64,000 nucleotides of DNA, taken from positions 41,423,874 to 41,487,873 of the forward strand of contig NC_054868.1 in assembly GCF_018320785.1 (NCBI RefSeq), written 5' to 3'. Positions within the stretch are counted from its first letter, which is position 1, and the number at the start of each line of letters is the position of its first letter. This document shows positions 44,490-55,677 of this stretch, piece by piece. Below the pieces are notes generated by a model. It had not been told where the DNA came from, ran no database searches, and worked only from the letters and a program-made list of their open reading frames with translations. This stretch comes from Cheilinus undulatus (taxonomy: Eukaryota; Chordata; Actinopteri; Labriformes; Labridae). The position numbers and the translations under genes are program-made.

Positions 44490-45344
44490 AAATAGAAAAT
44501 ATTTATTTGTGGTGCATAAATACAGTGGTGTTTACAAGGTTGATTGATAATCAGAGGTAGAGGAAAGAACCACCCTGCTGTAATCAGAACCAGCCTTAAG
44601 TTCTGTGTGATGAGCAACAGAAGAAGTCCTTGAGTTGTTAGGGTGGAGATAAAAACCCGGTAAAAATACTCTATTCCAAGTTAAGTCTAACTTTAACTCA
44701 AGATCATCATCTTAACTGTCAACATCCTGAAATTGCAAAACTTTATAGCGTTACAGAGCAACAGTGACTTCCCATGTCTTTGATAAAGGTCTGTTTCTTT
44801 AAGTAGTCTGGTAGAGTCATCTACATATGATCCAAATGATAGTACCCAAAAACATTAAGAGTACCCAAGAATGCAGGTATTGATGTGTGAATAGCGTTTT
44901 AATTGTACTGTAAAATGTAAAAAGAATCATTCCATGTGTTTTAGAGGAAAATTTGATCACATGGAGGAAAAGTAACAAGTGCTTTATAAATGCCAAAAAT
45001 GAAATATTCAAGTAAAGCAAGTGCCTCAAACCTAAGGACAGTACTTTAGAGTCACTTTCACTTCTGGTGATAAATTACTGCATTTACTGGAAATAATAAA
45101 GTAGTGTGTTCTGTTGGGAAATGTTAAAACATCCTGATAATTTTAGCATCTAACAGAGCGACAGATATGTCATATGTGTGTGTTAAAACTTAAAATTACT
45201 CATTTTACTTCTGTAAAAAGCGCACTGAGGAGAGAATAGCTGACCATTACTGGTTTTAAAAGACAGATTTACCAGCAGATGCTGATGTTGAGTCCTTAAG
45301 TGAATCCTGCATCAGTCTGATCATGTCCACGTCCCTGTTGGACT
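44490..45344 (-). other. fgfbp1: fgfbp1 3'UTR with poly(A) signal
   Basis: Going downstream from the stop codon on the - strand, the first AATAAA (complement of 44502-44507) is about 840 bases away. It is followed by T/G-poor but plausible cleavage sequence. No other canonical signal lies between. Confidence 0.5.
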
Positions 45345-46037
45345 TCAGCAGTCTTCGCTTTGCAGCATGGACATAAAGAAGGTGCACAAACTGAACCACC
45401 TGCCGCAATTTTCCTTCGCCTTTTTTCGCTGCTCCTCGCGCCCCATGCAGGCTGTGGGTCTGGCTGGAGAGAGGCCGGTGGAGCGGGGAGGAGGAGGTGG
45501 TGGCAGGGTTGGTACGGGTTCCTCTCCCCCTGACTGAGCGGAGACCACAGAGGTGTTGATATCCAGCTTGAAGTGAGCATCTCGGGTTGCGCGCTTACAC
45601 ATGCCGGCCTTCACCAGCGCGCGCGAATCTTTGCACACTTTGCCCCGCAGCCTTTTGAACGCACGTGTCACCTGTTTCCAGAAGCCTTTGGGGTCGGATT
45701 GGTAGCCCGGGCAGCGCTGAGGTTTGCCGTTGTAATCACACTGGATGTCGGTCACTCCGCCTTTGATTCGCGCCTCCGGGTTTTCACATTTGAACGACAG
45801 CTTGACCGTGTCCCTGACGTCTTTAGCCACCCACGTGCACTGCATCTTGTCTTCAGAGATGACGAACTTTCCCCGGCCGGTCGCTGGGGACTTGTTCCTG
45901 CTCCTCTGCGCTCTCCCGGGGGCTGAGGTCACAGTTTTGCCCGCTCCCCGGGTCTTGTTGCGTGCACCGGAGGACAGCGAGACCTGCTGCCCGAGGAAGG
46001 CCAACAGCAGTAAGGGGAAGAAAGTCTTCAGCAGCAT
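45345..46037 (-). CDS. fgfbp1: Fibroblast growth factor-binding protein 1, 230 aa
   Basis: The product starts with a signal peptide (MLLKTFFPLLLLAFLG, cleavage likely near residue 24). A basic, serine/threonine-rich stretch follows. The FGFBP core has Cys at 67, 84, 100, 109, 135 and 147 (CTWVAKDVR, CDYNGKPQRCPGY, FWKQVTRAF). A proline run (about 178-184) leads to a C-terminal block with Cys at 197, 211, 218 and 230 (ENCGRWFSLCTFFMSML). Family knowledge: it is secreted, binds heparan sulfate and releases FGF2-type growth factors from the matrix. The coding region is one exon. An acceptor upstream (exon begins at 46062) pairs with a donor at 46297/46298. N-x-S/T sites are at 27, 48 and 160. 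The C-terminal half is lysine/arginine-rich. Paralogue suffix not decided. Confidence 0.9.
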   Translation of the reverse strand: MLLKTFFPLLLLAFLGQQVSLSSGARNKTRGAGKTVTSAPGRAQRSRNKSPATGRGKFVISEDKMQCTWVAKDVRDTVKLSFKCENPEARIKGGVTDIQCDYNGKPQRCPGYQSDPKGFWKQVTRAFKRLRGKVCKDSRALVKAGMCKRATRDAHFKLDINTSVVSAQSGGEEPVPTLPPPPPPRSTGLSPARPTACMGREEQRKKAKENCGRWFSLCTFFMSMLQSEDC

Positions 46038-46297
46038 CTTCTTTAGCCGGAAACTTTATCACCTAAAGGGCAGAGAAAGGTTAAAAAATTAAAATCAAGA
46101 AAAGCAAAATCACTCCCAGAGATCATCAGTTTTATAAAGTCTCGGGTTTGAAAGCTTATTAGCTGAAATTTTGACCTTCTGAACATGCTGTTAATTCAGA
46201 CGTAACTGCTTCAGTTACCCAAAAGCAGTGCCACAGTATTTTACAACTATAACACACTGCTCATATCAAAAAGTTAGACAGACAGGGTCTAACTTAC

Positions 46298-46370
46298 CAA
46301 AATAACAAGTGTTTCCGTGCGTAAAGCTGCTTCTTGTGCCCCTCCGTGGTCTCGCACATGGCTTTCATAC
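46298..46370 (-). promoter_or_regulatory. fgfbp1: fgfbp1 untranslated exon 1 and promoter-proximal region
   Basis: On the - strand TTATTTTG|GTAAGTTAG is a strong donor at 46298/46297. The acceptor CTGCCCTTTAG at 46063-46064 gives a 234-bp intron in the 5'UTR, 24 bases before the ATG. The upstream start of the exon is not defined. TTTGTATGAAAG near 46367 may be a weak TATA-like box. Confidence 0.55.
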
Positions 46371-46379
46371 AAAGATGCT

Positions 46380-47010
46380 GCGGCACGCCCACCATTCCCG
46401 CCCAGCACACACACTCACAAAGTTACGTAGGCTTACGCATCTCCATTGAGTAAAAAAAAAAACAAAAAAAACTTGGCAGTATTTCCTTTGAGCGGACCGG
46501 AATGTGTTTTGTTCTGGCATGACCTGACAAGTCCAGACGGAGCTCCCGCCTCAACAGAGTCCAACTGAAGATCAAAGAGACCGAAAACCAAAACTGGGGA
46601 TGGATTTGCGTGTCAGAGCAGAGTCGGTTTAATCTAAATACCTTTAACAAGCCTCTTTACCACATTACAACCCCACCTCACACACACTGCGGGCACGGTT
46701 CTGGAGGCTCGACTCTGACTTTCCACCAATCAGCTGCGGTACTCAGTTATCAGGAGATCCTCTCTTTTACTCATATCCGGCATGTGGCTGGACTTGTGTT
46801 GACAAGCAGTAGACTACGTGACTTTTATCAACAGAATAAAAAGAAAATGTAAGATACAGTAAAGATTAACCATGATTTTGGTGGGAAAAAAACGCACAGT
46901 GAAAGGCAGTTTGTTTGTTTTTAAAAAAGAGGATGAAAATGACTCCAGCAGAGAGCTGGGCTGTTTATGGTGAAGCTGCGTAAAAGTTCAAGTTGTTGTA
47001 TTCACATCAA
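46380..47010. other. Upstream flank of fgfbp1, nothing recognised
   Basis: No exon or classifiable repeat. A and T homopolymer runs only. Confidence 0.4.
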
Positions 47011-47011
47011 G

Positions 47012-48420
47012 GCCACCCTTAAGGGGGGATAAAGGAGACAGCTTTGCAGGGCCCAGCCAAACAGGGCCCATGGAGGTAAGAGAAACCATTGGCCACTGTA
47101 AAGTTAAGCTGTGACAACCAACATGTATTTTTAGCCTGTCTGGATGATAGAAGAAAAACGTTAGTTTGAACATAAATGAAATGTAGTATAGGGTCAGAGT
47201 ATAATTTTTCTGAGCCTTATTTCTACTGTATTTGATCAAAGATTTCTCTTATCAAAGAACAAAAATGAATTTTCTTCACTGGGGAAACATAACTGAATAA
47301 TTGTGAAAAGAGATAAAACAGTAGCTGATAAAGTGGCAAAAATGTGTGAAAGGTGGCAAAAAGTGGCCAAACAAGGGTTAAGGTGGCACAAAGAAGTGGC
47401 AAAAATGGGTTAACAGTGTCAAAAAAGTGATTGCTAAGGGGAAAAACAGCTAAACTTGGCAAAAAAAGGCATACAGATTTGGCCAAAAATTCATAACTGG
47501 CAAAAAAAAAAGGGGCTAAAATGAGAAAAAAAAAACAGCAATAACCAATAACCTTTGGTTACAGTGGCAAAATAGGGCAACAAGGGGCTAAAAAGTGGCA
47601 GAAATGGACAAAAGTGGCAAATATGGGCAAAAATGGGTTTAAAGTATCAAACACATGGGGGAAATGGCCAAAGGTGGTAAAAATAACCGGCAAAAATGGG
47701 GTTAAAAATTGGTTCAAAGTAGCCCAAAAGTGGCAGTTGACGAAAGGGGTAAAATGGGTTAAGAGTGGTGAAAATAAGTGGAAAAATGGTTGAAAGTGGC
47801 AAAAATTGGTTTTAAGTGTCAAAAAGTTAGCTAATAAGGGCACAAAGCAGCAAAAAATGGTTTATAGTGTCAAAAAAGTTTATGTCAAAGGAAGTGGCAA
47901 TTGACCCCAAAAAAGGAAAAAAAGTAGCAAAAAGAGCAAAAACAGGTAAAAAGTGGCAAAATAGGGCAAGTAGTAGCAAAAGTAAGCAACAAGTGGCAAA
48001 AAGTGGGAAAGATGAGTGAAAAAGGGAATAAAATGGTTAAAAGTGGCAAAAATTGGTTAAAGTAGAAAAAGATAGTGGAACAAATGGGCAAAATTTTGCA
48101 AAATGAGTTAAAAGTGGCAAAAAAAAATGTGATTGCTAAGGGCAAAAAAACAGCTAAAGCTGGTAAAAAAAAGTGGCATGAGGATTTGGCCAAAAACATT
48201 CCTAACTGGTAAATAAAAAGGGCTACAATGAGAAAAAAAACAGCAATGATGGGTTAAAGTGGCAAAATAGGGCAACAAGAAGCTAGCTAGAAAGATGCAG
48301 AAAAGGACGAAAAGTGGCAAGTATGGGCAAAAATGGGTCTGAAGTATTAAAAAACATGGCAAAATGGGCAAAAGTGGCAAAATTGGTTAAAAGTGGTCCA
48401 AATAAATGGCAAGTACATCA
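47012..48420 (+). repeat. Minisatellite-bearing element, copy 3 (longest array)
   Basis: The head CAAGGCCACCCTTAAGGGGG with GGATAAAGGAGACAG and GGGCCCAGCC, then CACTGTAAAGTTAAGCTGTG, matches copy 2. The array 47330-48410 is about 1.1 kb of degenerate AGTGGCAAAAATGGG / GGTTAAA units. It also has a higher-order repeat: the stretch with GATTTGGCCAAAAA, ACTGG and CAGCAAT occurs at 47475-47545 and again at 48185-48250. Confidence 0.7.
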
Positions 48421-49185
48421 GTCAGGACACTCTAAGTAGAGCTCCCATGTAGAATTTTTTAGGAGTAGTGTGTTTCATGGGGGTAAAAGAAAAGGGTCCC
48501 AGAAAAGATCTCAGGGGGACTCCACAAAAGAGAGAAGTGGCAGAGAAAGAGACCACTACAAACACACACTTGCAATCTGTCAGCCAGATGGGCTGGTAAA
48601 CTTATTTGACCCAAAGACCACCAACAACATCACAACTTCAGGAGAAATTTTGAAGAAAAATCAGAGAACTGATCACAATCTATTTAATGGACAGCCCATC
48701 TGATAAGCAGTTTCAAAGGCCCCATTATTGTCAAATTAAAGGCAGTTGCAGTGGCAGTGAACTTTGGCGTCTCCCCCTTTTCCTTCCTTAGTATGTTCCA
48801 TATGATGTCCGAGTGAAAGCAGGAAATAATCAGCTGAAACTAAGGCAGAATTGGTGGGATGGTATGAAAACACAACAACAAATGAAGACTTTAGAGAGAG
48901 AAAGAAAAATATCTCAAGGCTGTATCAGGGAATGTAATACAGCACAACTACTATTAAAGAACAATGCTGTTATTGTCGACAGGCCTGTCCACAGAATTGG
49001 CTGGACCTCTGGAAAACCCAGAGACTTGGCCTTTCCTATCTGCAGTCTATTGATGGAATGAATGCATGTGTGGTGGATCAGGAGCCTTGGTGCTAGCAGC
49101 CTGGGTAACAGTCCCTTCATTTTGGACCTGAAGATTGTGTCAAGCTTTTACTGGGTTCTGATGTTCAAATTACTTATTCATTCTA
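48421..49185. other. Sequence between two minisatellite elements, nothing recognised
   Basis: Unclassified. It is less repetitive than its flanks and has no convincing exon. Frames of 77-82 codons here have no family features. Confidence 0.4.
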
Positions 49186-49189
49186 CTTT

Positions 49190-49730
49190 AACCCCTTTTC
49201 ATCCCTGTTTATGTACATTTTTGCCAAATTTGACCCATCTTTGTCTTTTAATCTTTTTACCACTTGTGGCCTTTTAACTACTTTAGCTACTCAATTTTCC
49301 ACTTTTTATGCAGTTCTGGCCATTTTCGACCTCTTTTTTGCCTCTGTAACCCACTGTCGCCATTTTCACCCATGTTTCCCCTTTTTGCCACTTTTTGACC
49401 ACTTGCTCCCTACGTTTCCCTACATTTTTGGTTTTCATTTTCTTTCCCTTTATAAGCCATTATTGCGGCTTTAAACCCTTTTTGCTACTTTTAACCCGTT
49501 TTTGCAACTGTGTAACCACCTTTCATCACTTTTTATCTGCCAGTTTTTGCCAGTATTCATCTTTTAAGCCTCTTTTCAGTTCCCCCTACTTTATTCTATT
49601 TTATATTTATTGTGGCTTTTGTGCACATCATGGCTTAGCTATGAAGTCTGATATCACTTTCTGTATGGTTTAGTCAATAACCCCAACCACATTGCTAATA
49701 TTACCAATAAAAAAAGGTTAATTCTGCTTC
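49190..49730 (-). repeat. Minisatellite-bearing element, copy 4 (inverted)
   Basis: A T-rich array (TTTTTGCCACTTTTTGACC style) at 49195-49590 is followed by GTGCACATCATGGCTTAGCT and CACATTGCTAATATTACCAA. These are the complement of 3950-4040 in copy 2. The head proper is not visible after 49730, so the copy is truncated. Confidence 0.6.
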
Positions 49731-49734
49731 AAGA

Positions 49735-51590
49735 AAAGGGGTTTACATTTTGAAAAGGCTACATTGTACCATAGCATGAATAAATACAATTCTTTTTTGT
49801 TCCTTTGATGATAGTGGTGTTTCAGTTGATGTAAAATATGGTCATCAAAGGCCTTGCTTGTAGATACTGCCATTGTAGACTGAAATACTGCTCCCCAACA
49901 ATGATTATAAAAGACTAGTATAGATGAGCATTGTCTCAGTCTGAAGTGTTCCAGTGACATCAGTAATGGTGTGTGACTGACTAATTGTTGTAAAACTCAA
50001 TGATTGAAGCTTCTGTGTTAATCCTTAGCTGTTTGTAAAGCCATTGCCTTGTGCCATCTCCATCATTTGTCCCACATTGACCAGATTGTAAAATCTGACT
50101 TCCTTTGTTCACGTTATCTATGAAACGGTGACACATTAACTCAAAGCCAGCTTCTTTCTCTCCATAAACCCCATCGCTTCTCCTTTGATATCCTGACATT
50201 AACTCATTGAGCATCTTTATTTACTCAACTCAAAGAGAAGTTAGAGGAAATGATTGTCTCTGTTTGCTCAGCTTAACTCAAGGCTGTTCATTTCAACAAC
50301 CAATGAATTGTAACTCCAAATGCATTGGATTATTTTTTTTTGTAAAAACTCTGCTGTACAGCTGACTTCTTATTTAAAGGAAAAAAAAAGCTCAAAAGGA
50401 CAAAAATATATTTTTAGTTTCACTACTGCACATTGCATTGCAAGGCTAAAGGGCCACACCTCAGTTTGTGCGTGAGAAGTGAGAAGTTTCCATCACCAGG
50501 GGGCGCTTAATCTAAACAATAACAAAAGATAGCAAAAAGAGACATGCTGCTCAGCTCAGGCCACCCTCAACATCTCACTTCATGTTATGAATTTGGAGCC
50601 CTGTTCCGTAAAGCTGCACTCCCATAATGTGTGTTTACTAAACAGTTAACCACCATTTTTCATTTGATTGATGAATTAGACATAATGATATGTTCATCTC
50701 ATAGACATAATGATATGTTCATCTCATAGACATAATGATATGTTCATCTCAGCTTTTCCCTCTCATTGTGTGACATTAACCCATGCAGTGAAAACAGTGG
50801 ATTGTTTAAACCTTATGGAGCAGGGCTGAATACACCTCATGGAGTGAAATCCTCATCTCATAACAAGAAGTTACACAGACGGGCAGAGCTGAGCATGCCA
50901 TTTGGTCCAAACCTTTGACAAAACATCCAGCGTTCCAAGGCGACATTAAACATTTTACGTCTTTCATGGTGGCTCCATCATGGTGGCTACCATGACATCA
51001 CACAAACCAATAAAATGATCAAAATTAAGGATTCATGGCTTTGAAAACTGTTGGAGATATATGAGGTGATCTAATAACTCGACTAAAAATATACAGATCT
51101 GTGGAGAACTTTAAGGCATGTTTGGACCAAAACTAGAGTCCAAGATGTGATGAGTAAGCTGCCTGGAGTCACCATCAGGCAGGAAGGAAGACTGACTCAA
51201 CCCCAGTTGTGCTCTGGATGTCTTTGCATTCTACCAGACGCATGGGGAAAAAAGTCTGTTGAAAAAAAAAAAAAAACAAAGTCCACACCTTTAGAGTGGA
51301 GAAAGGAGTGGATTTGGCAAGTAAATGTGGAAGGTACTGTCTGGGCATGTAGCATGCAGCAGAGCCCCTGGCTGTGCTGTTGATGTCTGAATGGCCTGAA
51401 AACCACCGGCAGTCTCTGGGTGTATTACCAGGTGTGTAGAGGCCCAGAAAAAAAGAGATGCCATCGAGCTTGACCTTGACTGCAAATCAACACACACGTG
51501 TGTGACCAACCTAGGCAGCAATCTGCTGACTGCGAGGCTGAGATTGACCGCAGACTTGGACTCCTGCATGGGACAATGAGGTCTGCTGAG
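49735..51590. other. Intergenic with a 25-bp triplication
   Basis: No gene found. 50679-50750 holds three tandem copies (the last one short) of a 25-bp unit beginning GACATAATGATATGTTCATC. Sequence after 51150 grades into the LINE relic below and may be part of it. Confidence 0.5.
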
Positions 51591-51592
51591 CA

Positions 51593-52015
51593 ATGTGGCT
51601 TCCCGAATATCTGAGCATGCGGACGAAAATCAGAGTCTTTCAGTTATTGGTCCTTCTGGTCTTACTCTGCTCTTGTGAGGCCAAAGACGTCGACTCCTTG
51701 GTGACAACTTCTCTGCAGCGCATCTTTGGGTATTGTTGGCAGGCCGTGTGTCTAATGCTGACATGCTCAAAGAGTGAAGATGGTAAGGGTCAGCTTCATG
51801 ATACAGGAACAGCAGCTGCGCCTTTGCGGGCATCTGGCAAGCTTTCCCAGGTCTGGGAAAAGCCAGGACCAAGCATGTTAGTCCAGATGCTGAGGGTGGC
51901 CGCCTGTGCTGTGGAGGGGTCAGCTAGGAAGGTACCCAGAAAGATGGCACATGGGCGTTGTGCAGGCCTGGAGGATGGCCATCAGGGGGCCAGAGTAGCA
52001 CAGGACCAATGTTGA
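51593..52015 (+). pseudogene. LINE reverse-transcriptase C-terminal relic
   Basis: MRTKIRVFQLLVLLVLLCSC followed by a short gap and LQRIFGYCWQ matches the conserved stretch after the RT domain of fish LINEs (KIRVFQ-LVL-VLLYGCE ... LRRI-GYRW). The apparent signal-peptide-like start is this transmembrane-looking LINE segment, not a secreted protein. Flanking frames are broken. Confidence 0.6.
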
Positions 52016-52126
52016 CGCGGCAAAGTGCCAAACTGGTATATGCACCCATACCTGGCCCGCATAGGTTGTTCCATATTTTATTTTCATACACTTGTTATGA
52101 ATTTCATTATTACTATTATTATGGTT

Positions 52127-52190
52127 TTTTTTAATTAAGATTTATTTTTGGCCTTTTTAGACTGCTTGGCCATCTGCACACCCATGAATG
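52127..52190 (-). mobile_element. SINE tail fragment
   Basis: TTAAGATTTATTTTTGGCCT is the complement of the main SINE family's AAATAAATCTTAA tail. A short decayed head-like end follows. The body is deleted. Confidence 0.4.
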
Positions 52191-52464
52191 TCATTATTAT
52201 GTCTCCATTGGGAACCAGAAGTTTGCGTTAAAAGTTTAAATCAAAAAGGGGAAATGTTACAAGTGGGTTTCCTGTGGCAAGTGGATTGAATGACGTGATC
52301 AGACTATGTTGTAATGGTCCTTTTTCTTGCATGCATTTAGATCCAAATATAAACAGCGTTGATGACATAGAAAACAGTTGGTCTCAGTTCCTCTTTTTGC
52401 TTCTGAAAGTGTTTTTCAAGCAATCCTTTTAAGAGCTGAAACATACCAGGGGTTTGGACTAAAA

Positions 52465-52655
52465 AGGCCTACATGTAAGCAAGAAATGAAGATGAGTCCC
52501 AGTGACCTTGACATTAGACTCCCAAAATTTAACCAGTTCATCCGGAAGTCAGAGTGGTTGTATGCAAAGTTTGAAGATAATCCCTAGAAGGGGTCACAAG
52601 AATGGCCCTGAAAGACAAAATGAAAACCTGAAAACGTCATGCCTCAGTGCTCAGT
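52465..52655 (+). repeat. Teleost interspersed repeat (CCAGTTCATCC type)
   Basis: AGTGACCTTGACATTAGACT, AACCAGTTCATCCGGAAGTC and CCTGAAAACGTCATGCCTC follow the wording of a common fish repeat (GACCTTGACC...AATCAGTTCATCC...AACATAATGCCTCC). A 69-codon frame across it is incidental. Confidence 0.45.
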
Positions 52656-53412
52656 GGGATACATAAAAATATAGGAACCATACAGTCTCAATACACCACT
52701 ATGAAGCTTCAAACAAGGTTGTACGTAGAATTGAAAAAACTTTATACTTAGAATAGATTTATAATCTGAACTGGACTACATGTTATACTTTTTATATTCT
52801 TTTTGATTTGATTTTGGCCCATATATAGTTCAAAGCACACTGCAGACTATTCTTAAAGGTAATCGACTTCACCACACCCTGTCATTATGTTTTATCTCTT
52901 TAAAGCTGCTGCAGAGGAGGATAAAACACACTGTGTTACAAGGAAGGAGCTGAACACAGCCAATATGTGTAGATGCCTAATAAGCTACTTTAAAGTTAAA
53001 GGAATTCAGCGATGACTCACTGTGAGTGGAAACAGTACTAGAGGATTTACTGTGGGAGCTTGTGGTTCTGTGAGTCCCTGTGTATCCATGTTACAGGTCA
53101 ACACAGCACCATCTGGTGGTAGAAGGTGTCTGACAGTATGAAACACTGAAGCTACTGGAAATGTGGTTTAGTATTATATGCTCAATTGAAGAAAATGAGC
53201 TCTGTCAGAAGAAGAGATTTGTTAAAATTGTTCAATTTTTAATGTACATTATTTTATATCTAACACTGCTATGCATACTGAAAAATTGGATATTTTTCTT
53301 TACAACCTTTAGGCTCTACTTTATTTGTGATTAGGGTTGTAAGTTTGTTTAATTTTATCTTATATTAAGTTACATAGCGGCTGTATGTGGGGAAAAGTGT
53401 TGGGATATATCT

Positions 53413-54265
53413 ACAACCCAAATTCCAAAAAAGCTGGGGCAATGTGTAAAATGAAAATACAACTGAGTGCAATGATTTGCAAATCTCATAAACACATATT
53501 TTATTCACAATAAAACATAAACTACATATCAGATGTTAAAACTGCGAAATGTTACCATTTCATGGAAAATTTCAGCTCATTTTGAATTTGATGGCAGCAA
53601 CACATCCCAAAAAACATAGGGAAAGGGTCACGTTTAACATAGTATCCCCTCTTCTTTTAACAACAGCCTGTTAAAGTCTGGGTAGTGAGGAGAAGAGTTG
53701 CTGGAGTTTTGGGAGAGGGATGTTGTCCCATTCTTGTCTGATGTAGGATTCTAGCTGCTCTATAGTCCTGGGTTGTCTTTGCTGGATTTTTCATTTTATG
53801 CTGTGTTAACTAATGGTGAAAAGACTGGACTGCAGGCAGGCTAGTTCAGCACCTGGACCCTTCTACCGTGAAGCCATGCTGCTGTTTTGGATGTGGTAAG
53901 TGGTTTAGCATTGTCATTCTGAAATATGCAAGGCATTTACTGAAAGAGGCCTTGTCTGGATGGGAGCATATGTTGCTCTGAAACCTCAATATCCTTTCAG
54001 CATTGATAGTGCCTTTCCAGATGTGTAAGCTACCCACAACACAAGCACTAATGCAACCCCATACCATCAGAGATGCCAGCTTTAGAGCTGAGAGACTCTA
54101 CCTCACTAAAATGCTCCTTTTATACCCAGTCATGATAGAGACCCGTTGTCAATGAATTAACCTAATTAGTTGCAAACTGGTCCTGCTGCTGATTTTTTCA
54201 TTGGTGTCCCCAAAGGTGCACATCTTATGTGCACCTTTGCAAAACTTTTTCCACTCTCATATATA
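53413..54265 (-). mobile_element. Tc1-like element relic, minus orientation
   Basis: The left end CAACCCAAATTCCAAAAAAG and the internal AATGATTTGCAAATC are typical of an abundant fish DNA element. The - strand at 53846-54067 reads MVWGCISACVVGSLHIWKGT then INAERILRFQ, a Tc1/mariner-like transposase stretch before the second catalytic Asp. Large internal deletions. The right terminus is unclear. Confidence 0.6.
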
Positions 54266-54269
54266 TGTT

Positions 54270-55065
54270 GTATTCTTTTCTGTTGAATAAAGACATTTCT
54301 TTATTTAAAGGACACTTTTAAGTTCTTTTTATCTTTTATGTCAAGCAAAATATGCGTACAGAACTTCAAATGTGTATATTTTATGTTTTATTTGTAATAA
54401 CTTATAATAATTTTCATGCATCTGGTGCAAGAAGGTTTGATGAAAGATTAGCTCTATTCTAAACTCTCTCACACTTCTGTATGACCTCTCAGCCTGATCC
54501 AGCATTCATCTGATGCACCAAAAAGAGCTCAATGTTTACCAAGACTGCATTTTTCCCCAGCTTTAGCATGTTTTCAAATTAAAATATTTTTTTTGTATTT
54601 TGTCCAAAAAAGTCGGCCTGTGTTGTCTTTGTTTACCACGTCATTGTACAAAATGTTAAATTACAATATTCGGCTCCTCAGTATGAGTTTATTTTGACTG
54701 AGCTGAGGTTTGTTTAGGTTTGAATAATCAAGTAATAGTCACTGACTAGCAGTGATTTGCAGCATCCTGTGCCTTGTGTGTGTGTGGTTTCCACCCACAC
54801 AGAGCTTCTCTGTTCCCCCACACGGTAGCTCTTAAGACTCAATTCATCAGCTCATACAAAGAAGTGTTGAGCCCCACTCAGACGGCTCCTGTGCCTGAGC
54901 CGTATTCTCTGGCTTCACTCTGTGTCTGTCTCTTAACTACTTCCTTAGTTTTGTTACAGCCAGTGATGACAAGGAAACAAGGACTCCTTTCAATGAAAGA
55001 GTGTGAAAAGCTGGACTGCTAATCGTGTTTAGGTGAGCAAAAGCAACAGAGCGACACAGGAGGAG
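54270..55065. other. Intergenic, nothing recognised
   Basis: AT-rich. A CA/TG-rich patch at 54770-54800. No exon or classifiable repeat. Confidence 0.4.
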
Positions 55066-55069
55066 GAGG

Positions 55070-55427
55070 AGAGGTCACCACTTTGACTTTATTCTCTTTA
55101 GTTCACATTACTGTGACACAAGGAGGGAATTTTACATCATATACAAACACAATCACATGCCTGCCATATTTTCCCCGTTGCCTTGCTGTGTTTTACAGAT
55201 TTAAAAAAAAAAAAGACATGTACTATACATGACAGCACGAGCAGTCATCCGCTAACTGTTCACAGGTGTAGATGGAGTGTTTTTGGCTCAGCCTGTAAGA
55301 TGCTGCAGTGTGGGGAGTCAGACTTCACAAGGCGACACAATGACTCCAGAGGCTCCAGCACAGATCCTGGAGAGGTCAAAGACAGACGAGAGGAGTTTTG
55401 ACCGGGTCCATCGCTGCTGTTAACAAC
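55070..55427 (-). other. fgfbp2: fgfbp2 3'-terminal untranslated exon
   Basis: On the - strand, acceptor CCCCTTATTTTTCAG|GTTG starts the exon at 55427. AATAAA (complement of 55088-55093) is a plausible poly(A) signal. The matching donor GATGCAG|GTGAGTGG is at 55659/55658, 19 bases past the stop codon, making a 231-bp 3'UTR intron. Confidence 0.6.
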
Positions 55428-55677
55428 CTGAAAAATAAGGGGAAAAAAGGAGATTATGCAACTAATTTAAGATATTCTTTGTTTTTTGTGAATGGAAAAA
55501 GATTGCATGGAGACAAAGTCAGATAGAGTTAAAAATGGATGGCAATTTTATGTCCAAAATACCAGCAGGTTAATCCATTCAGTTTTTGTCTTTCTCTAAC
55601 TTTTGATTCTAACTTTCAGAATTTTAAATTTACATTTCTTTGTCTTATTTCCACTCACCTGCATCTTTGGTGTCGCC

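Noticed and set aside
45573-46092. Plus-strand frames of 115-117 codons over fgfbp1
   Set aside because: Antisense shadows caused by the GC-rich coding exon.
47223-48380. Several - strand Phe/Leu-rich frames that look like membrane proteins
   Set aside because: Same minisatellite translated; apparent hydrophobicity is a composition effect.
47330-48410. CRISPR-like repeat spacing
   Set aside because: Units are degenerate, of variable length and without unique spacers. The genome is a vertebrate's.
51593-52015. Small secreted protein with a signal-peptide-like start
   Set aside because: The hydrophobic stretch is the KIRVFQLLVL segment of a LINE reverse transcriptase; flanking frames are broken.
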